The translations under genes were made by a program, and so were the position numbers. From NCBI GenBank assembly GCA_016190695.1, contig JACPQC010000034.1, forward strand, positions 1-64,000: a stretch of DNA of 64,000 nucleotides, written 5' to 3'. The notes below the pieces were generated by a model. The model was not told the DNA's origin. It saw only the letters and a list, made by a program, of their open reading frames with translations, and searched no databases. Source of the DNA: Chloroflexota bacterium. Its GTDB lineage: Bacteria; Chloroflexota; Dehalococcoidia; Dehalococcoidales; RBG-16-60-22. Shown in pieces: positions 33,993 through 42,547 of this stretch; position 1 is the stretch's first letter; every line of letters starts with the position of its first letter.

Positions 33993-34628
33993 ATGAAAAA
34001 TCACAGTACGCGGGTAATGCTGGCTGCCGAACACCCCGAGGTCCGCTACTTCCTCAAGGGAGTCGTCGAAAGCCAGGACAAAGCGGTCATCGTCGGTCAG
34101 GCGGAGAACGCCAACAGGGCCTTGATGCTCGCCAAGAACCTCCGCCCCGATGTTGCCCTCATAGACTGCCACCTGCCCCACATTTTCGGGAACGACATGC
34201 TACCCTTGTCCCGGGTCGGTGGCCTGGATACTGCCCAGGCCATATCGGAAGAAGTCCCCGGCACCAGAATTATCCTGCTTAACAGCCTTGACCATAATGC
34301 ACTGTCGGACATGAGTCTCACCTCAGAGGTGATGGCCCTTTTGTCAGGAAACGGGATGGGCGTAGCGCTTCCGGCATCTCCCTCGGGGCTTGTCTTCGCC
34401 AGTGTCGCAGCCCGGACCAGGGTAAACTTCAGGCAAAGGCTCTCTGAGACAAGCGACAAGGTCATCCTCTTCAGCGGTCTGGGCATCCTCGGCGGTCTGG
34501 GCATGATGTTGACCATAATTCTGGCCGGGGCAGGCATGTTCGTGACCGCCGCCGGGGCGGCTGGAATACTGGCTGGACTGGCCGGCAAACTGGCGGTATC
34601 ACTGTGGTCTGATAAAAATCGAATTTAA
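33993..34628 (+). CDS. Degenerate receiver-like protein with two C-terminal membrane helices
   Basis: A 211-residue protein. Residues 1-130 follow the receiver fold (TRVMLAAEHPEVRYFLKGVV, ANRALMLAKNLRPDVALIDCHLPHIFG, GTRIILLNSL). The phospho-acceptor Asp in LIDC is kept, but the acidic pair is AE instead of DD and the conserved Lys near the end is missing, so ordinary phosphorylation is doubtful. Residues about 155-205 form two hydrophobic helices (ILFSGLGILGGLGMMLTIIL and FVTAAGAAGILAGLAG). It may act as a membrane-tethered partner of the kinase/regulator pair; this is inference from position. Confidence 0.75.
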   Translation: MKNHSTRVMLAAEHPEVRYFLKGVVESQDKAVIVGQAENANRALMLAKNLRPDVALIDCHLPHIFGNDMLPLSRVGGLDTAQAISEEVPGTRIILLNSLDHNALSDMSLTSEVMALLSGNGMGVALPASPSGLVFASVAARTRVNFRQRLSETSDKVILFSGLGILGGLGMMLTIILAGAGMFVTAAGAAGILAGLAGKLAVSLWSDKNRI

Positions 34629-34646
34629 CTCAGATGGAGGCTGCGC

Positions 34647-35174
34647 GTGGCCATAAACCAGGAAACCTCTGAACCGGGAAAGCCCATTTCAGACATGAGC
34701 ATCAAGCGGGGGCTGAAAGAATGCCTCGTTTTTTCCGCCTTGTCCGATGCCGAGCTGGAAAGAGTAGCCAGTTCGGTGCTGGAGAAGCGCTACGAGGCGG
34801 GAAGCGTCCTGTTCCACGAGGGAGACAAGGCCGAAGAGCTCCTCGTCCTTCTCGAAGGCAAGGTGGCTGTGCAGATGTCCCTGCCCGGCGCCGAGCCTGG
34901 CCAGAGCCGCCGCATAACGGTGGATGTTGTAGGCGCTAATGAAGCAGTGGGCTGGTCGGCAATCGTCGAACCAAACATCTACACTTTCACCGGCGTGTGC
35001 CTGCAGAGCGTGAAGGCCCTTTCGGTAAGCGGCCCCAAACTCAGATGGTTGCTCAACAACGATGCCAAGATAGGCTATGAAGTCTACCGGGGACTCATCA
35101 AAGTCGTTGCTTCCAGGCTGGACGATACCCGGCGGGTGCTGGTAAGCGAGCGCTCGCTGCTGTCCAGGCACTAG
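34647..35174 (+). CDS. Cyclic-nucleotide-binding-domain protein without DNA-binding domain
   Basis: A 175-residue protein starting at GTG 34647 behind GGAGG. Residues about 25-150 form a cNMP-binding barrel (FSALSDAELERVASSVLEKRY, GSVLFHEGDKAEELLVLLEGKVAV, VGANEAVGWSAIV). No helix-turn-helix follows, so it is not a Crp-type activator by itself. It may sense a ligand and act on a neighbouring protein. It is 18 bases after the receiver-like gene, probably one operon. Confidence 0.8.
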   Translation: MAINQETSEPGKPISDMSIKRGLKECLVFSALSDAELERVASSVLEKRYEAGSVLFHEGDKAEELLVLLEGKVAVQMSLPGAEPGQSRRITVDVVGANEAVGWSAIVEPNIYTFTGVCLQSVKALSVSGPKLRWLLNNDAKIGYEVYRGLIKVVASRLDDTRRVLVSERSLLSRH

Positions 35175-35263
35175 CGCTTTCGATTTCGCAGCCCGGGTTG
35201 CAAGAAAAGTTTGACCGGCCAGCGTGCGTGTGGCGGTTTTGGCGCGCTTGTCAATCAACTAAG

Positions 35264-35293
35264 TTGACATAGCGGCCAGTGATTTGACATACT
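35264..35293 (+). promoter_or_regulatory. Sigma70-like promoter of the respiratory gene cluster
   Basis: TTGACA (35264-35269), 18-base spacer, CATACT (35288-35293). The -35 is perfect and the -10 matches four of six. A second TTGACA occurs at 35284. About 120 bases of leader precede the ferredoxin gene. Confidence 0.55.
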
Positions 35294-35410
35294 TAATGTA
35301 GATGCCGGGAGCATATATCAAACCAAGAGGCGACAACTCGCCGGGTGAAGCTATCAACTCGGCTTCATCTTCCGCGATTTTCCCAATTCGGAAGAGAAAG
35401 TGAGGGCTTA

Positions 35411-36364
35411 GTGCGGGAAAAAGGCAACAATCTGAGCAGGCGGGACTTCATCATACGGTCAGCCGGTGCAGTAGGGGCATTGACCATACTATCGACTCCC
35501 TTGATATCGGTATTGAACCGGGACAAGGCCCTGGCCGGAGAAGCAAATAGCCAGCATTCAGACGGAACTGCAAAGAAACGCCAGTGGTGCATGGTAATAG
35601 ACTTAAAGCATTGTGATGGCTGTGTCGGCCTTGATACACCGCCGCAATGTACCCAGGCCTGCATCATGGGCCATTACAAGCCCAACGGCATGAAATGGAT
35701 CGAGGTATTCAAGCACCCCTTACCCGGCGGGGGGAGTTTCTTTATGCCCACCCCCTGTTTCCACTGTGAGAACGCCCCCTGCGTCAACGTCTGTCCGGTG
35801 GGAGCCACCTATCACATGGAAGACGGCTCTGTGCTCATCGACCAGCGCCGCTGCATTGGCTGCCGGTTCTGCATGGCCGCTTGCCCCTACCAGCGGCGTT
35901 TCTTCAACTGGGGTACGCCGGTGCAGCCGCCGGAAGCGGCATTTGCCGAATACACCCCGGAAACACAGTTCCCGGCCATAAAAGGCACGGTGATGAAGTG
36001 CAATTTTTGCACCCATGTCATGCGGGCAGGAAAACTGCCCTTCTGCGTCGCCGCCTGCCCCAGGAAGGCGCTCTACATGGGCGACCTGGTTGAAGATGTC
36101 GGCTCTAACGGGGCCGAAGTGGTCAAGCTCTCGCGGTTCCTGGACGAGAACAACGCCTACCGCTACAAAGAGAGCCTGGGCACCCAGCCGCGTGTCTGGT
36201 TCCTGCCGGGTCACGGTGAGTTAGTCGGAAGACGACCCGATGACCCGCGCGAGCTTCAACCTTCATTCTGGCCCTGGGGCAGAGACGAGGGCTTTGACCG
36301 CAGCGTCGGCGTCTGGCCCTGGAAGGAATCAGTGCCCTGGACCTGGGAGGAAAAGCATAAATGA
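35411..36364 (+). CDS. Tat-exported four-cluster ferredoxin subunit (PsrB/NrfC/HybA-like)
   Basis: About 317 residues. A twin-arginine signal (NNLSRRDFIIRSAGAVGALT) shows folded export. Four Cys motifs bind 4Fe-4S clusters: HCDGC...CTQAC, CFHCENAPCVNVCP, CIGCRFCMAACP, and CNFC...CVAACP. Such subunits wire a catalytic subunit to an NrfD-type membrane protein, here encoded next with a 4-base overlap. The GTG at 35411 puts the RR pair at residues 10-11 and has GAGGG just upstream; a GTG at 35345 gives a longer leader. No molybdopterin or other catalytic subunit is adjacent, so the electron source or sink is unclear. Confidence 0.92.
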   Translation: MREKGNNLSRRDFIIRSAGAVGALTILSTPLISVLNRDKALAGEANSQHSDGTAKKRQWCMVIDLKHCDGCVGLDTPPQCTQACIMGHYKPNGMKWIEVFKHPLPGGGSFFMPTPCFHCENAPCVNVCPVGATYHMEDGSVLIDQRRCIGCRFCMAACPYQRRFFNWGTPVQPPEAAFAEYTPETQFPAIKGTVMKCNFCTHVMRAGKLPFCVAACPRKALYMGDLVEDVGSNGAEVVKLSRFLDENNAYRYKESLGTQPRVWFLPGHGELVGRRPDDPRELQPSFWPWGRDEGFDRSVGVWPWKESVPWTWEEKHK

Positions 36365-37725
36365 TAACGAGAGCGGAAAACTACGAGCAGCGCCTTGAGC
36401 GCACCGTGCTCACTCCCTTGTCTCGGACCGGCAAGGGGTACTACCTCTTCGTCGGGTTCCTCCTGGTGGTGGTGGCGTGGGGTGTTTACGCTTTCACAGT
36501 GCAGCTCCGCTACGGGCTTTTGGCCACCGGAATGCGTGACCAGGTCATGTGGGGCCTGTACATGGTCAACTTCGTCTTCTTCATCGGCATTTCACATGCC
36601 GGCACCTTGATATCGGCTATACTCAGGGTTACCCAGGCCGGCTGGCGCACCCCGGTAACGCGCATGGCGGAGATTATTACCGTGGTCGCCATCTCGGTGG
36701 GCGCGCTTATGCCCATCATCGATGTGGGGCGCCCGGACCGCATACTCAACCTCATCTGGTTCGGCCGCTTCCAGTCGCCCATCACCTGGGATATCCTGGC
36801 CATCAGCTCCTATCTCACCGGCAGCCTTTTATACCTGTTCCTCCCGCTGATACCGGACTTCGCCCTGATGCGGGACAAGCTGGGGCGGGGGGCATCCTCC
36901 CTCAAGCGGAAGATTTACTCCATCCTGGCAGTCGGCTGGAAAGGCACGCCGGAGCAACATCATCGCCTGGAGCGGGCGATAGGCATCATGGCGGTCACCA
37001 TCATACCGGTGGCCATTTCGGTACATACCGTGGTCTCCTTCATCTTCTCGATGACGCTGCGCCCCGGCTGGGACAGCACCGTGTTCGGCATCTACTTCGT
37101 AATCGGCGCTATCTTCTCAGGCATCGCCACCATCCTGATCGTCATGGCCATCTTCCGCAAGCTGTTTCACCTGGAGGAGTACCTTACCGAAAGACACTTC
37201 CGCAACCTCGGCTACCTGCTCCTGGTATCGCTGCTCATTTACCTGTATCTCACCTTCAGCGAGTACCTGACCGTTGGCTACAAGTTGCCCACCGAAGAAA
37301 AACATCTGCTGGAAATACTTATGCTCGGAGAGAGCGCTCCCTGGTTCTGGTTCTTCGCCATCGGCGGGATGCTTATACCTGCCGCCCTGATCCTGTACCG
37401 CCGCGGGCCGGTAATCCCCAAGCTGGTGATTGCATCAATACTGATCAACATCGGCATGTGGCTCAAGAGGTTTGTCATCGTGGTACCGAGCATCCAGGTG
37501 CCGCTGATGCCCTTTGAGTTCGGCTCCTACTCGCCCACCTGGGTGGAATGGTCGATCACTGCTGCAGCGGTAGCAGGCTTCGTCCTGGTATTTGCCATAT
37601 TCGCCAAGCTGATACCGCTGATATCCATCTGGGAAGTAGCTGAGGACGCCAAAGGGCACGCGCCGGAGGCAGAGATACATCCGGCCAGGGGTTTCGCCTT
37701 TGAAAGCGAGAGGGTGAGCGAATGA
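36361..37725 (+). CDS. nrfD: NrfD/PsrC-type quinone-reactive membrane subunit
   Basis: A 454-residue protein with about ten membrane helices, including YYLFVGFLLVVVAWGVYAF, MWGLYMVNFVFFIGISHAG, the conserved GRPDRI loop after VGALMPIIDV, SWDILA-like ITWDILAISSYL, and a C-terminal SPTWVEWSITAA segment. NrfD/PsrC proteins exchange electrons with the quinone pool and may move protons. It overlaps the ferredoxin gene (ATGA) and the cytochrome gene (ATGA), so the three are translationally coupled and probably form one complex. Confidence 0.93.
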   Translation: MITRAENYEQRLERTVLTPLSRTGKGYYLFVGFLLVVVAWGVYAFTVQLRYGLLATGMRDQVMWGLYMVNFVFFIGISHAGTLISAILRVTQAGWRTPVTRMAEIITVVAISVGALMPIIDVGRPDRILNLIWFGRFQSPITWDILAISSYLTGSLLYLFLPLIPDFALMRDKLGRGASSLKRKIYSILAVGWKGTPEQHHRLERAIGIMAVTIIPVAISVHTVVSFIFSMTLRPGWDSTVFGIYFVIGAIFSGIATILIVMAIFRKLFHLEEYLTERHFRNLGYLLLVSLLIYLYLTFSEYLTVGYKLPTEEKHLLEILMLGESAPWFWFFAIGGMLIPAALILYRRGPVIPKLVIASILINIGMWLKRFVIVVPSIQVPLMPFEFGSYSPTWVEWSITAAAVAGFVLVFAIFAKLIPLISIWEVAEDAKGHAPEAEIHPARGFAFESERVSE

Positions 37726-38807
37726 ACAAGGTCAAACTTGCTATCATCTTCGGAGTCATGGCAACCCTGATGCTGTTGCTGGCAACCGCCGTAGTCGCCC
37801 AGGAAGAACCGCCCCCACCTTACGCCGGCATGAAGAACCCCTTCCCATGGGATGATGCAGGCGCGCAGCAGGCGGGCAAGGCGCAATATCAGAAGTCCTG
37901 CGCCGGCTGCCACGGGCCAACCGGGGGCAGCATCAAAACGGCGGACTTCAGCGCCGCAAGTTTCCCTGCTAAACTGGAGGCCAAGCCGGACCTGTATTTC
38001 TGGCTGCTCAGCGAAGGCCGGATGACCAGCGGCATGCCGCCCTTCAAGTCATCTCTCTCTGAAGAGCAGCGCTGGCAGGTCATTTCTTATCTCCATACTC
38101 TGAATTCCAGCAGTGCCGCCGCCCCCCCGCCGCCCCCCAGGCCGGTAGACGCCGCCGAAGGGTCGCTGCTGCTATCTATCCCGGAAACAGTCCAGCCCGG
38201 CCACCAGGTGGCCTTGTCCGCCCTGCTCCGTGACAAGGAAGGCAAGGCCGTTCCCGGCGCCGAGGTAGCATTCTATGTCGAGAAGGACTTCTTCGGCAGC
38301 GGCTTTGCGGAGGTTGGCCGGGCTGTTACCGGTGATTCCGGCCAGGCGACACTGTTTTATACGCCGCGCCAGGCCGGGGAACTGAACGTATTGTCCCGGT
38401 ACAACGGCCTGGAAAGCCCCGGCGCAAAGACGCTGGTCCAGGATGCTGCCGCCCACTATGAGGTTGAGGTCGGGCTTCACCTGCCCGCTCCCGGCAAGGA
38501 AGTAGTCATCGGCCCTGAATCTGCCATCCGTCCCAAAGACGCATCTTCGCCGATGACGGCATTCAGGCTTCCCGGTGGCATAGTCTCCTGGCTGTGGCTC
38601 TTCCTGATAACGGTGGCCATGGTCTGGCTGACCTACTTCCGAGCTGTTTACCAGATGTTCCGTATTCCGGGCAGCGGAAAAGGGGAAGAGGCGAACACCC
38701 GCCTGATACCGATGGTGGCCTTCCTGTTCATTGCTGCGATGGGCACTATGCTGGTGCTGGTGGTCATCGGCACCGGCCCGTTCACACACAGCCACGTGCT
38801 GCCATAA
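37722..38807 (+). CDS. Membrane-anchored cytochrome c with an immunoglobulin-like domain
   Basis: A 361-residue exported protein. Signal peptide to about residue 27 (TAVVAQEE); a class I cytochrome c domain (about 45-130) with SCAGCHG and a Met axial ligand in MTSGMPPF; a Pro-rich hinge (AAPPPPPRP); a beta-sandwich domain (about 145-270: LSALLRDKEGKAVPGAEVAFYV, GQATLFYTPRQAGELNVL); then two membrane helices (VSWLWLFLITVAMVWLTYF and MVAFLFIAAMGTMLVLVVIG). The haem faces the outside, where it can pass electrons from the ferredoxin/NrfD unit to soluble carriers or take them from these. Single haem, so a carrier rather than a catalyst. Confidence 0.9.
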   Translation: MNKVKLAIIFGVMATLMLLLATAVVAQEEPPPPYAGMKNPFPWDDAGAQQAGKAQYQKSCAGCHGPTGGSIKTADFSAASFPAKLEAKPDLYFWLLSEGRMTSGMPPFKSSLSEEQRWQVISYLHTLNSSSAAAPPPPPRPVDAAEGSLLLSIPETVQPGHQVALSALLRDKEGKAVPGAEVAFYVEKDFFGSGFAEVGRAVTGDSGQATLFYTPRQAGELNVLSRYNGLESPGAKTLVQDAAAHYEVEVGLHLPAPGKEVVIGPESAIRPKDASSPMTAFRLPGGIVSWLWLFLITVAMVWLTYFRAVYQMFRIPGSGKGEEANTRLIPMVAFLFIAAMGTMLVLVVIGTGPFTHSHVLP

Positions 38808-38888
38808 TACTGGGATGGGGCCGGTCAGGGAGGTTCTGCGGCGAAGCGATTTTGCCCTGAGGCTGCTCCAGATAGTATTATTATCAAT

Positions 38889-41513
38889 GTGAACAAGAAG
38901 TCGGCCGGTATAGACACCGGCTCGCGGGTGGCTGTGGTTGGCGGCGGGCCGGCTGGCAGCTTCTTTGCGCTTTATCTCCTGCATTACGCCCGGCAAAAAG
39001 GGATAACGCCGGAAGTAACCATCTTCCAGAGAAGGTCGTTCGACGCCCTGGGGTCGAAGGGCTGCAAGGGCTGCGCCGGTATCCTCTCCCTTTCCATGCA
39101 AAAGAACCTGGGCGAACTCGGCCTGGTCATACCTGAGCACATCGTCATGGCCAGGGTGAAACAGTATGCCATTCACACCCCCTACACCTCGATAACCATC
39201 AGTAACCCTTCACGCCGTTTCGATATTATCAGCGTGTACCGAGGCGGTGGCCCCCGTCTTTCCAGCTATGACCAGCCCGTCAGCTTCGATGGCTGGCTGC
39301 TCGACCAGGCCCGGCAACAGGGGGCCAGGGTCGAGGAAAAGGCGGTCTCCCGCGTATCGCTCCAGAATGGCGCTTCCATAGAGGCCGGCGGCGAAGTGCT
39401 GCAGTATGACCTGGTGGTGCTGGCCGCAGGAATAAACGACACTCCGGTACTGATTGACAGCCTGGATTACCAGCCCCCGCAGTCCCAGATAATGGCCCAG
39501 GACGAACTGCACATAGACGCCGAGGAGGCCAGGGCCAGGCTGGGCAATGTGGCCCACGCCTTTGTCATCCCGCACTCGAACCTGATCTTTGGCAGCCTGG
39601 TCCCCAAAGGCCCGTTCGTCAATGTGTCCGTCCTCAGCAGCGGGAAACGCCCCACCCCGGTCAAAGAGTTCCTCGAGAACGACCTGGTGCGGACTGTACT
39701 GCCCGGAGAATATACTTCGGCCTGCGGTTGCCGGCCCAGGGCGGCGGTGGGGGCTGCCAGCAACTACTTCGCCGACAGGTTTGTCGCCGTGGGCGACGCC
39801 GCCGTCACCAGGTTGTACAAGGATGGCATCGGCTCGGCCCTGCTCACCGCCCGCCAGGCGGCCAGGACTGCGGTGTTCCATGGCGTTTCCAGGAAGGACT
39901 TTGAGCGCCATTACAAACCCTTCTGCCGGAACTTGTCAGGGGACAACCGGTGGGGACGCTATCTCTTCGCCGCCAATGACCGCGCCAAGAACTCCCGCCT
40001 TTTCCTGCTGGCCCAGCACCGGCTCATTGGCGACGAGCGGCGCCGGGCCTTCGGCTCTCAGCCTTTTACCGCCGCCGCCTGGGGGATGTTCACCGGCAGC
40101 TTCAGCTACCGCAGCATCGCCCGGATGTACCTCAACCCCGTGTCATTGACGAGGTTTGTCAATGCCGTGTTTTGGGAAGGGCTGGGGCTGCTGCTCCACC
40201 GGGGGCCGGCAGTGCGCAAGAGCCTGTACGTTGGCGCTACCAAGGTGCTGATACTGGGCAGCGGCTTCGGCGGCACCTATGTCCTTCGCAAGCTGGTGCC
40301 TTCCCTGAACCGCAATGAGAACGTGGAGACCACCATGGTCAGTGATGAGAACTTTTTCCTGTTCTCGCCGCTCCTGCACGAGGCGGCTATGGGCGGGATC
40401 GAGGCGGCGCATATCGCCTATCCCATCAGGAGACTGCACTACCGGGACAGGTTCAATTTCATCCAGGCCGAAGTGACCAGGATAGACCTGAAGTCCCGCC
40501 GGGTGATGACTACAATGGGCGCCCTGGACTTCGATTACCTGGTCATGGCTTTGGGCAGCGTTACCGATACGACTCAGGTGAAGTCAGCGGGCAGTAACAT
40601 ATTCACCTTGAAGACCCTCCATGACTCCCGGCTGATCAGGAACCATATCATCTCCCTCTTCGAGCGGGCCAGCTTCGAGACCGACCAGGAGAAGCAGAAG
40701 CAACTTCTTACCTTCGTTGTCGCTGGGGCGGGCTATACCGGGGTGCAACTGGTCGCCGAGATGAGGGAGCTTATTTTCGGGGACCTGGTCCGGTTCTACA
40801 AGTCGATAGACCCGGCCAATATCAGGATAGTGCTGGTCGAGGCAAATCGAAAGATTGTCTCTGATCTGCATATCAGCCTCGGCGCGCACGTCATGAACCA
40901 TCTCAAGAGATTGGGCATTGAAGTCAAGCTCAGGTCACGGGTGACCGCGGTGACTCCTGACAGCGTGCAGCTAAGCCGGCGTGAGGTGGTCCCCACCAGG
41001 ACGCTTATCTGGGTGGCCGGGGTGGTGGCCAACCCGCGCATCGCCGAGGTCGAGGCCAGGAAGGACCGCCTGGGCCGGGTGGTGGTCAACGAACAGATGG
41101 AAGTCCCCGGCTTTCCCGGCGTCTACGCCGTCGGCGATTGTGCCTGTTTTATCGATCCCAAATCGGGAGCGCCGGTACCGCCCCGGGCGCATATCGCCGT
41201 GCGCCAGGCGAAAGCGGCCGCCCATAATATCCTGGCCGACATCCGGGGCCGGCCCAAGAAACGGTACCGCTATTCCGAGGCGGCGGAGCTGGTATCGCTC
41301 GGCTCTTCCAGCGCGGTGCTCCGCTTTGGCCGGTTCCAACTCCACGGATTTGTCGCCCATCTACTGTGGCTGATGGCATACTCCTACCTGGTCACCGGCA
41401 CCTACAACCGCATCAGGATAATGATGGACTGGCTGCTGGGGCTGTTTTTTGGCCGGGATACCACTTTCCTCAAACCTGAGGCCCCTATTGACAAAGGCGA
41501 TAATCCGGTATAA
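38889..41513 (+). CDS. Fusion of a geranylgeranyl-reductase-like flavoprotein and type II NADH dehydrogenase
   Basis: An 874-residue protein. Residues about 12-440 carry a FAD-binding fold (VAVVGGGPAGSFFALYLL), a GCKGCAG Cys set, and the FVAVGDAAVTRLYKDGIGSALLTA motif of the geranylgeranyl-reductase/PHBH-like flavoproteins. Residues about 451-874 are a complete NDH-2: VLILGSGFGGTYVLRKL, VVAGAGYTGVQLVAEM, ATRTLIWVAGV-like RTLIWVAGVVANP, GVYAVGDCACF, and a C-terminal amphipathic/hydrophobic anchor (FVAHLLWLMAYSYLVTGTYNRIRIM). NDH-2 oxidises NAD(P)H and reduces quinone. The GTG at 38889 lacks a strong ribosome site. It follows the cytochrome gene by 81 bases and probably feeds the same quinone pool. 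Confidence 0.88.
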   Translation: MNKKSAGIDTGSRVAVVGGGPAGSFFALYLLHYARQKGITPEVTIFQRRSFDALGSKGCKGCAGILSLSMQKNLGELGLVIPEHIVMARVKQYAIHTPYTSITISNPSRRFDIISVYRGGGPRLSSYDQPVSFDGWLLDQARQQGARVEEKAVSRVSLQNGASIEAGGEVLQYDLVVLAAGINDTPVLIDSLDYQPPQSQIMAQDELHIDAEEARARLGNVAHAFVIPHSNLIFGSLVPKGPFVNVSVLSSGKRPTPVKEFLENDLVRTVLPGEYTSACGCRPRAAVGAASNYFADRFVAVGDAAVTRLYKDGIGSALLTARQAARTAVFHGVSRKDFERHYKPFCRNLSGDNRWGRYLFAANDRAKNSRLFLLAQHRLIGDERRRAFGSQPFTAAAWGMFTGSFSYRSIARMYLNPVSLTRFVNAVFWEGLGLLLHRGPAVRKSLYVGATKVLILGSGFGGTYVLRKLVPSLNRNENVETTMVSDENFFLFSPLLHEAAMGGIEAAHIAYPIRRLHYRDRFNFIQAEVTRIDLKSRRVMTTMGALDFDYLVMALGSVTDTTQVKSAGSNIFTLKTLHDSRLIRNHIISLFERASFETDQEKQKQLLTFVVAGAGYTGVQLVAEMRELIFGDLVRFYKSIDPANIRIVLVEANRKIVSDLHISLGAHVMNHLKRLGIEVKLRSRVTAVTPDSVQLSRREVVPTRTLIWVAGVVANPRIAEVEARKDRLGRVVVNEQMEVPGFPGVYAVGDCACFIDPKSGAPVPPRAHIAVRQAKAAAHNILADIRGRPKKRYRYSEAAELVSLGSSSAVLRFGRFQLHGFVAHLLWLMAYSYLVTGTYNRIRIMMDWLLGLFFGRDTTFLKPEAPIDKGDNPV

Positions 41514-41524
41514 CATATGTTTAA

Positions 41525-41662
41525 GGCTATCGACCATTCGGCGGTAAGCCTCTAGTTGTTTGGTGTTGCCCTAAGATAGTCCGCTTGGATCAGGAATGAC
41601 CGAGACGGCAAGACGGTGGAGTACGAGCGCCCTCACCGGATATGCCGGCGGGGGCTTTTTTT
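41525..41662 (+). promoter_or_regulatory. Structured leader (candidate riboswitch/attenuator) of the pantothenate operon
   Basis: Between the flavoprotein fusion gene and the first pantothenate gene lie several helices: GGCT 41525-41528 with AGCC 41547-41550; TTGCC 41566-41570 with GGCAA 41607-41611, enclosing GTCC/GGA-GAC pairings; and GGTGgAG around 41615-41621 with CTCACC 41632-41637, which would compete with the terminator below. The pan RNA motif is known upstream of pantothenate genes in Chloroflexi and others; I cannot confirm a match by eye. Confidence 0.55.
41629..41662 (+). terminator. Intrinsic terminator directly before the pantothenate operon
   Basis: GCCCTCACCGG (41629-41639) pairs with CCGGCGGGGGC (41645-41655) with one A-C mismatch and one G-U, loop ATATG, followed by seven T. 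The next gene's ATG is the base after the T-tract, so readthrough decides operon expression; the GGGGG of the 3' arm may also be the ribosome site. Confidence 0.85.
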
Positions 41663-42547
41663 ATGGGTGAAATGTTGAAAGTCGGCATTATAGGAACAGG
41701 CAAGGTGGGCACGGCGCTGGCGCTGCTGCTCAGCCGGAAAGGCTATCCGGTCATAGCTGCTGCCAGCCGGGAAGGCGCATCCGCCCGCCATCTGGCCGGC
41801 CTTATCACCGGCTGCCAGGCTGTTGGCAGCAACCAGGCGGTGGCGGATATGGCCGGGATGGTCTTCATCACCACGCCTGACGGCGTCATCCCCAAAGTGG
41901 CCGCCGAAGTGCGCTGGCGTCCCGGCCAGGCAGTGGTCCACTGCAGCGGGGCCGATTCGACGGCGGTGCTTGAGCCGGCCCGGAAATCGGGGGCGCTCGT
42001 CGGCGGGTTCCATCCCCTTCAGACCTTCGCCAGTACCGGGCAGGCGGTGGCCAACATACCGGGTTCGACCTTCGCCATCGAAGCTGAAGAGCCGCTGGCC
42101 TCCACTCTCAGGGAGATGGCAGCGGCCATGGAAGGCCATTGGATTGCGCTCCGGGCCGGGGACAAGGTGCTCTACCACGCCGCCGCCGTGATCGCCTGCA
42201 ACTACCTGGTCACGCTGGTCAAGCTGGCCACTGACCTCTGGCAGACCTTTTCCGTGCCCCGGGAACAGGCCGTCCAGGCGTTGCTCCCCCTGCTCCGGGG
42301 TACGTTGAACAATATCGAAGCCGTAGGCATACCCCAGTGTCTCACCGGCCCTATCGCCCGCGGCGATGCCGGCACCGTACAGAAGCACCTGGAAGCCCTG
42401 AAAGGCTCCCCGGAAATTGTTCATACCTATAAAGAGCTTGGGCTTCAGACCATACCCATCGCCCTGGCCAAAGGCAAGATAGATGAAAGCCAGGCGCAGG
42501 AACTGAGGACTTTATTAGACCAAATACACCAGGGAGAATTCAGATGA
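41663..42547 (+). CDS. Rossmann-fold/DUF2520 protein, candidate ketopantoate reductase
   Basis: A 294-residue protein: N-terminal NADP-binding fold ([19 protein letters not shown]), [33 protein letters not shown], then a C-terminal helical DUF2520 domain ([40 protein letters not shown]). It heads the operon with panD, panB and panC, and no classical panE is present, so it probably reduces ketopantoate to pantoate. The in-frame ATG at 41642 lies inside the terminator stem, so I use the ATG at 41663; 41672 is also possible. Its stop overlaps panD by four bases. Confidence 0.8.
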   Translation: MGEMLKVGIIGTGKVGTALALLLSRKGYPVIAAASREGASARHLAGLITGCQAVGSNQAVADMAGMVFITTPDGVIPKVAAEVRWRPGQAVVHCSGADSTAVLEPARKSGALVGGFHPLQTFASTGQAVANIPGSTFAIEAEEPLASTLREMAAAMEGHWIALRAGDKVLYHAAAVIACNYLVTLVKLATDLWQTFSVPREQAVQALLPLLRGTLNNIEAVGIPQCLTGPIARGDAGTVQKHLEALKGSPEIVHTYKELGLQTIPIALAKGKIDESQAQELRTLLDQIHQGEFR

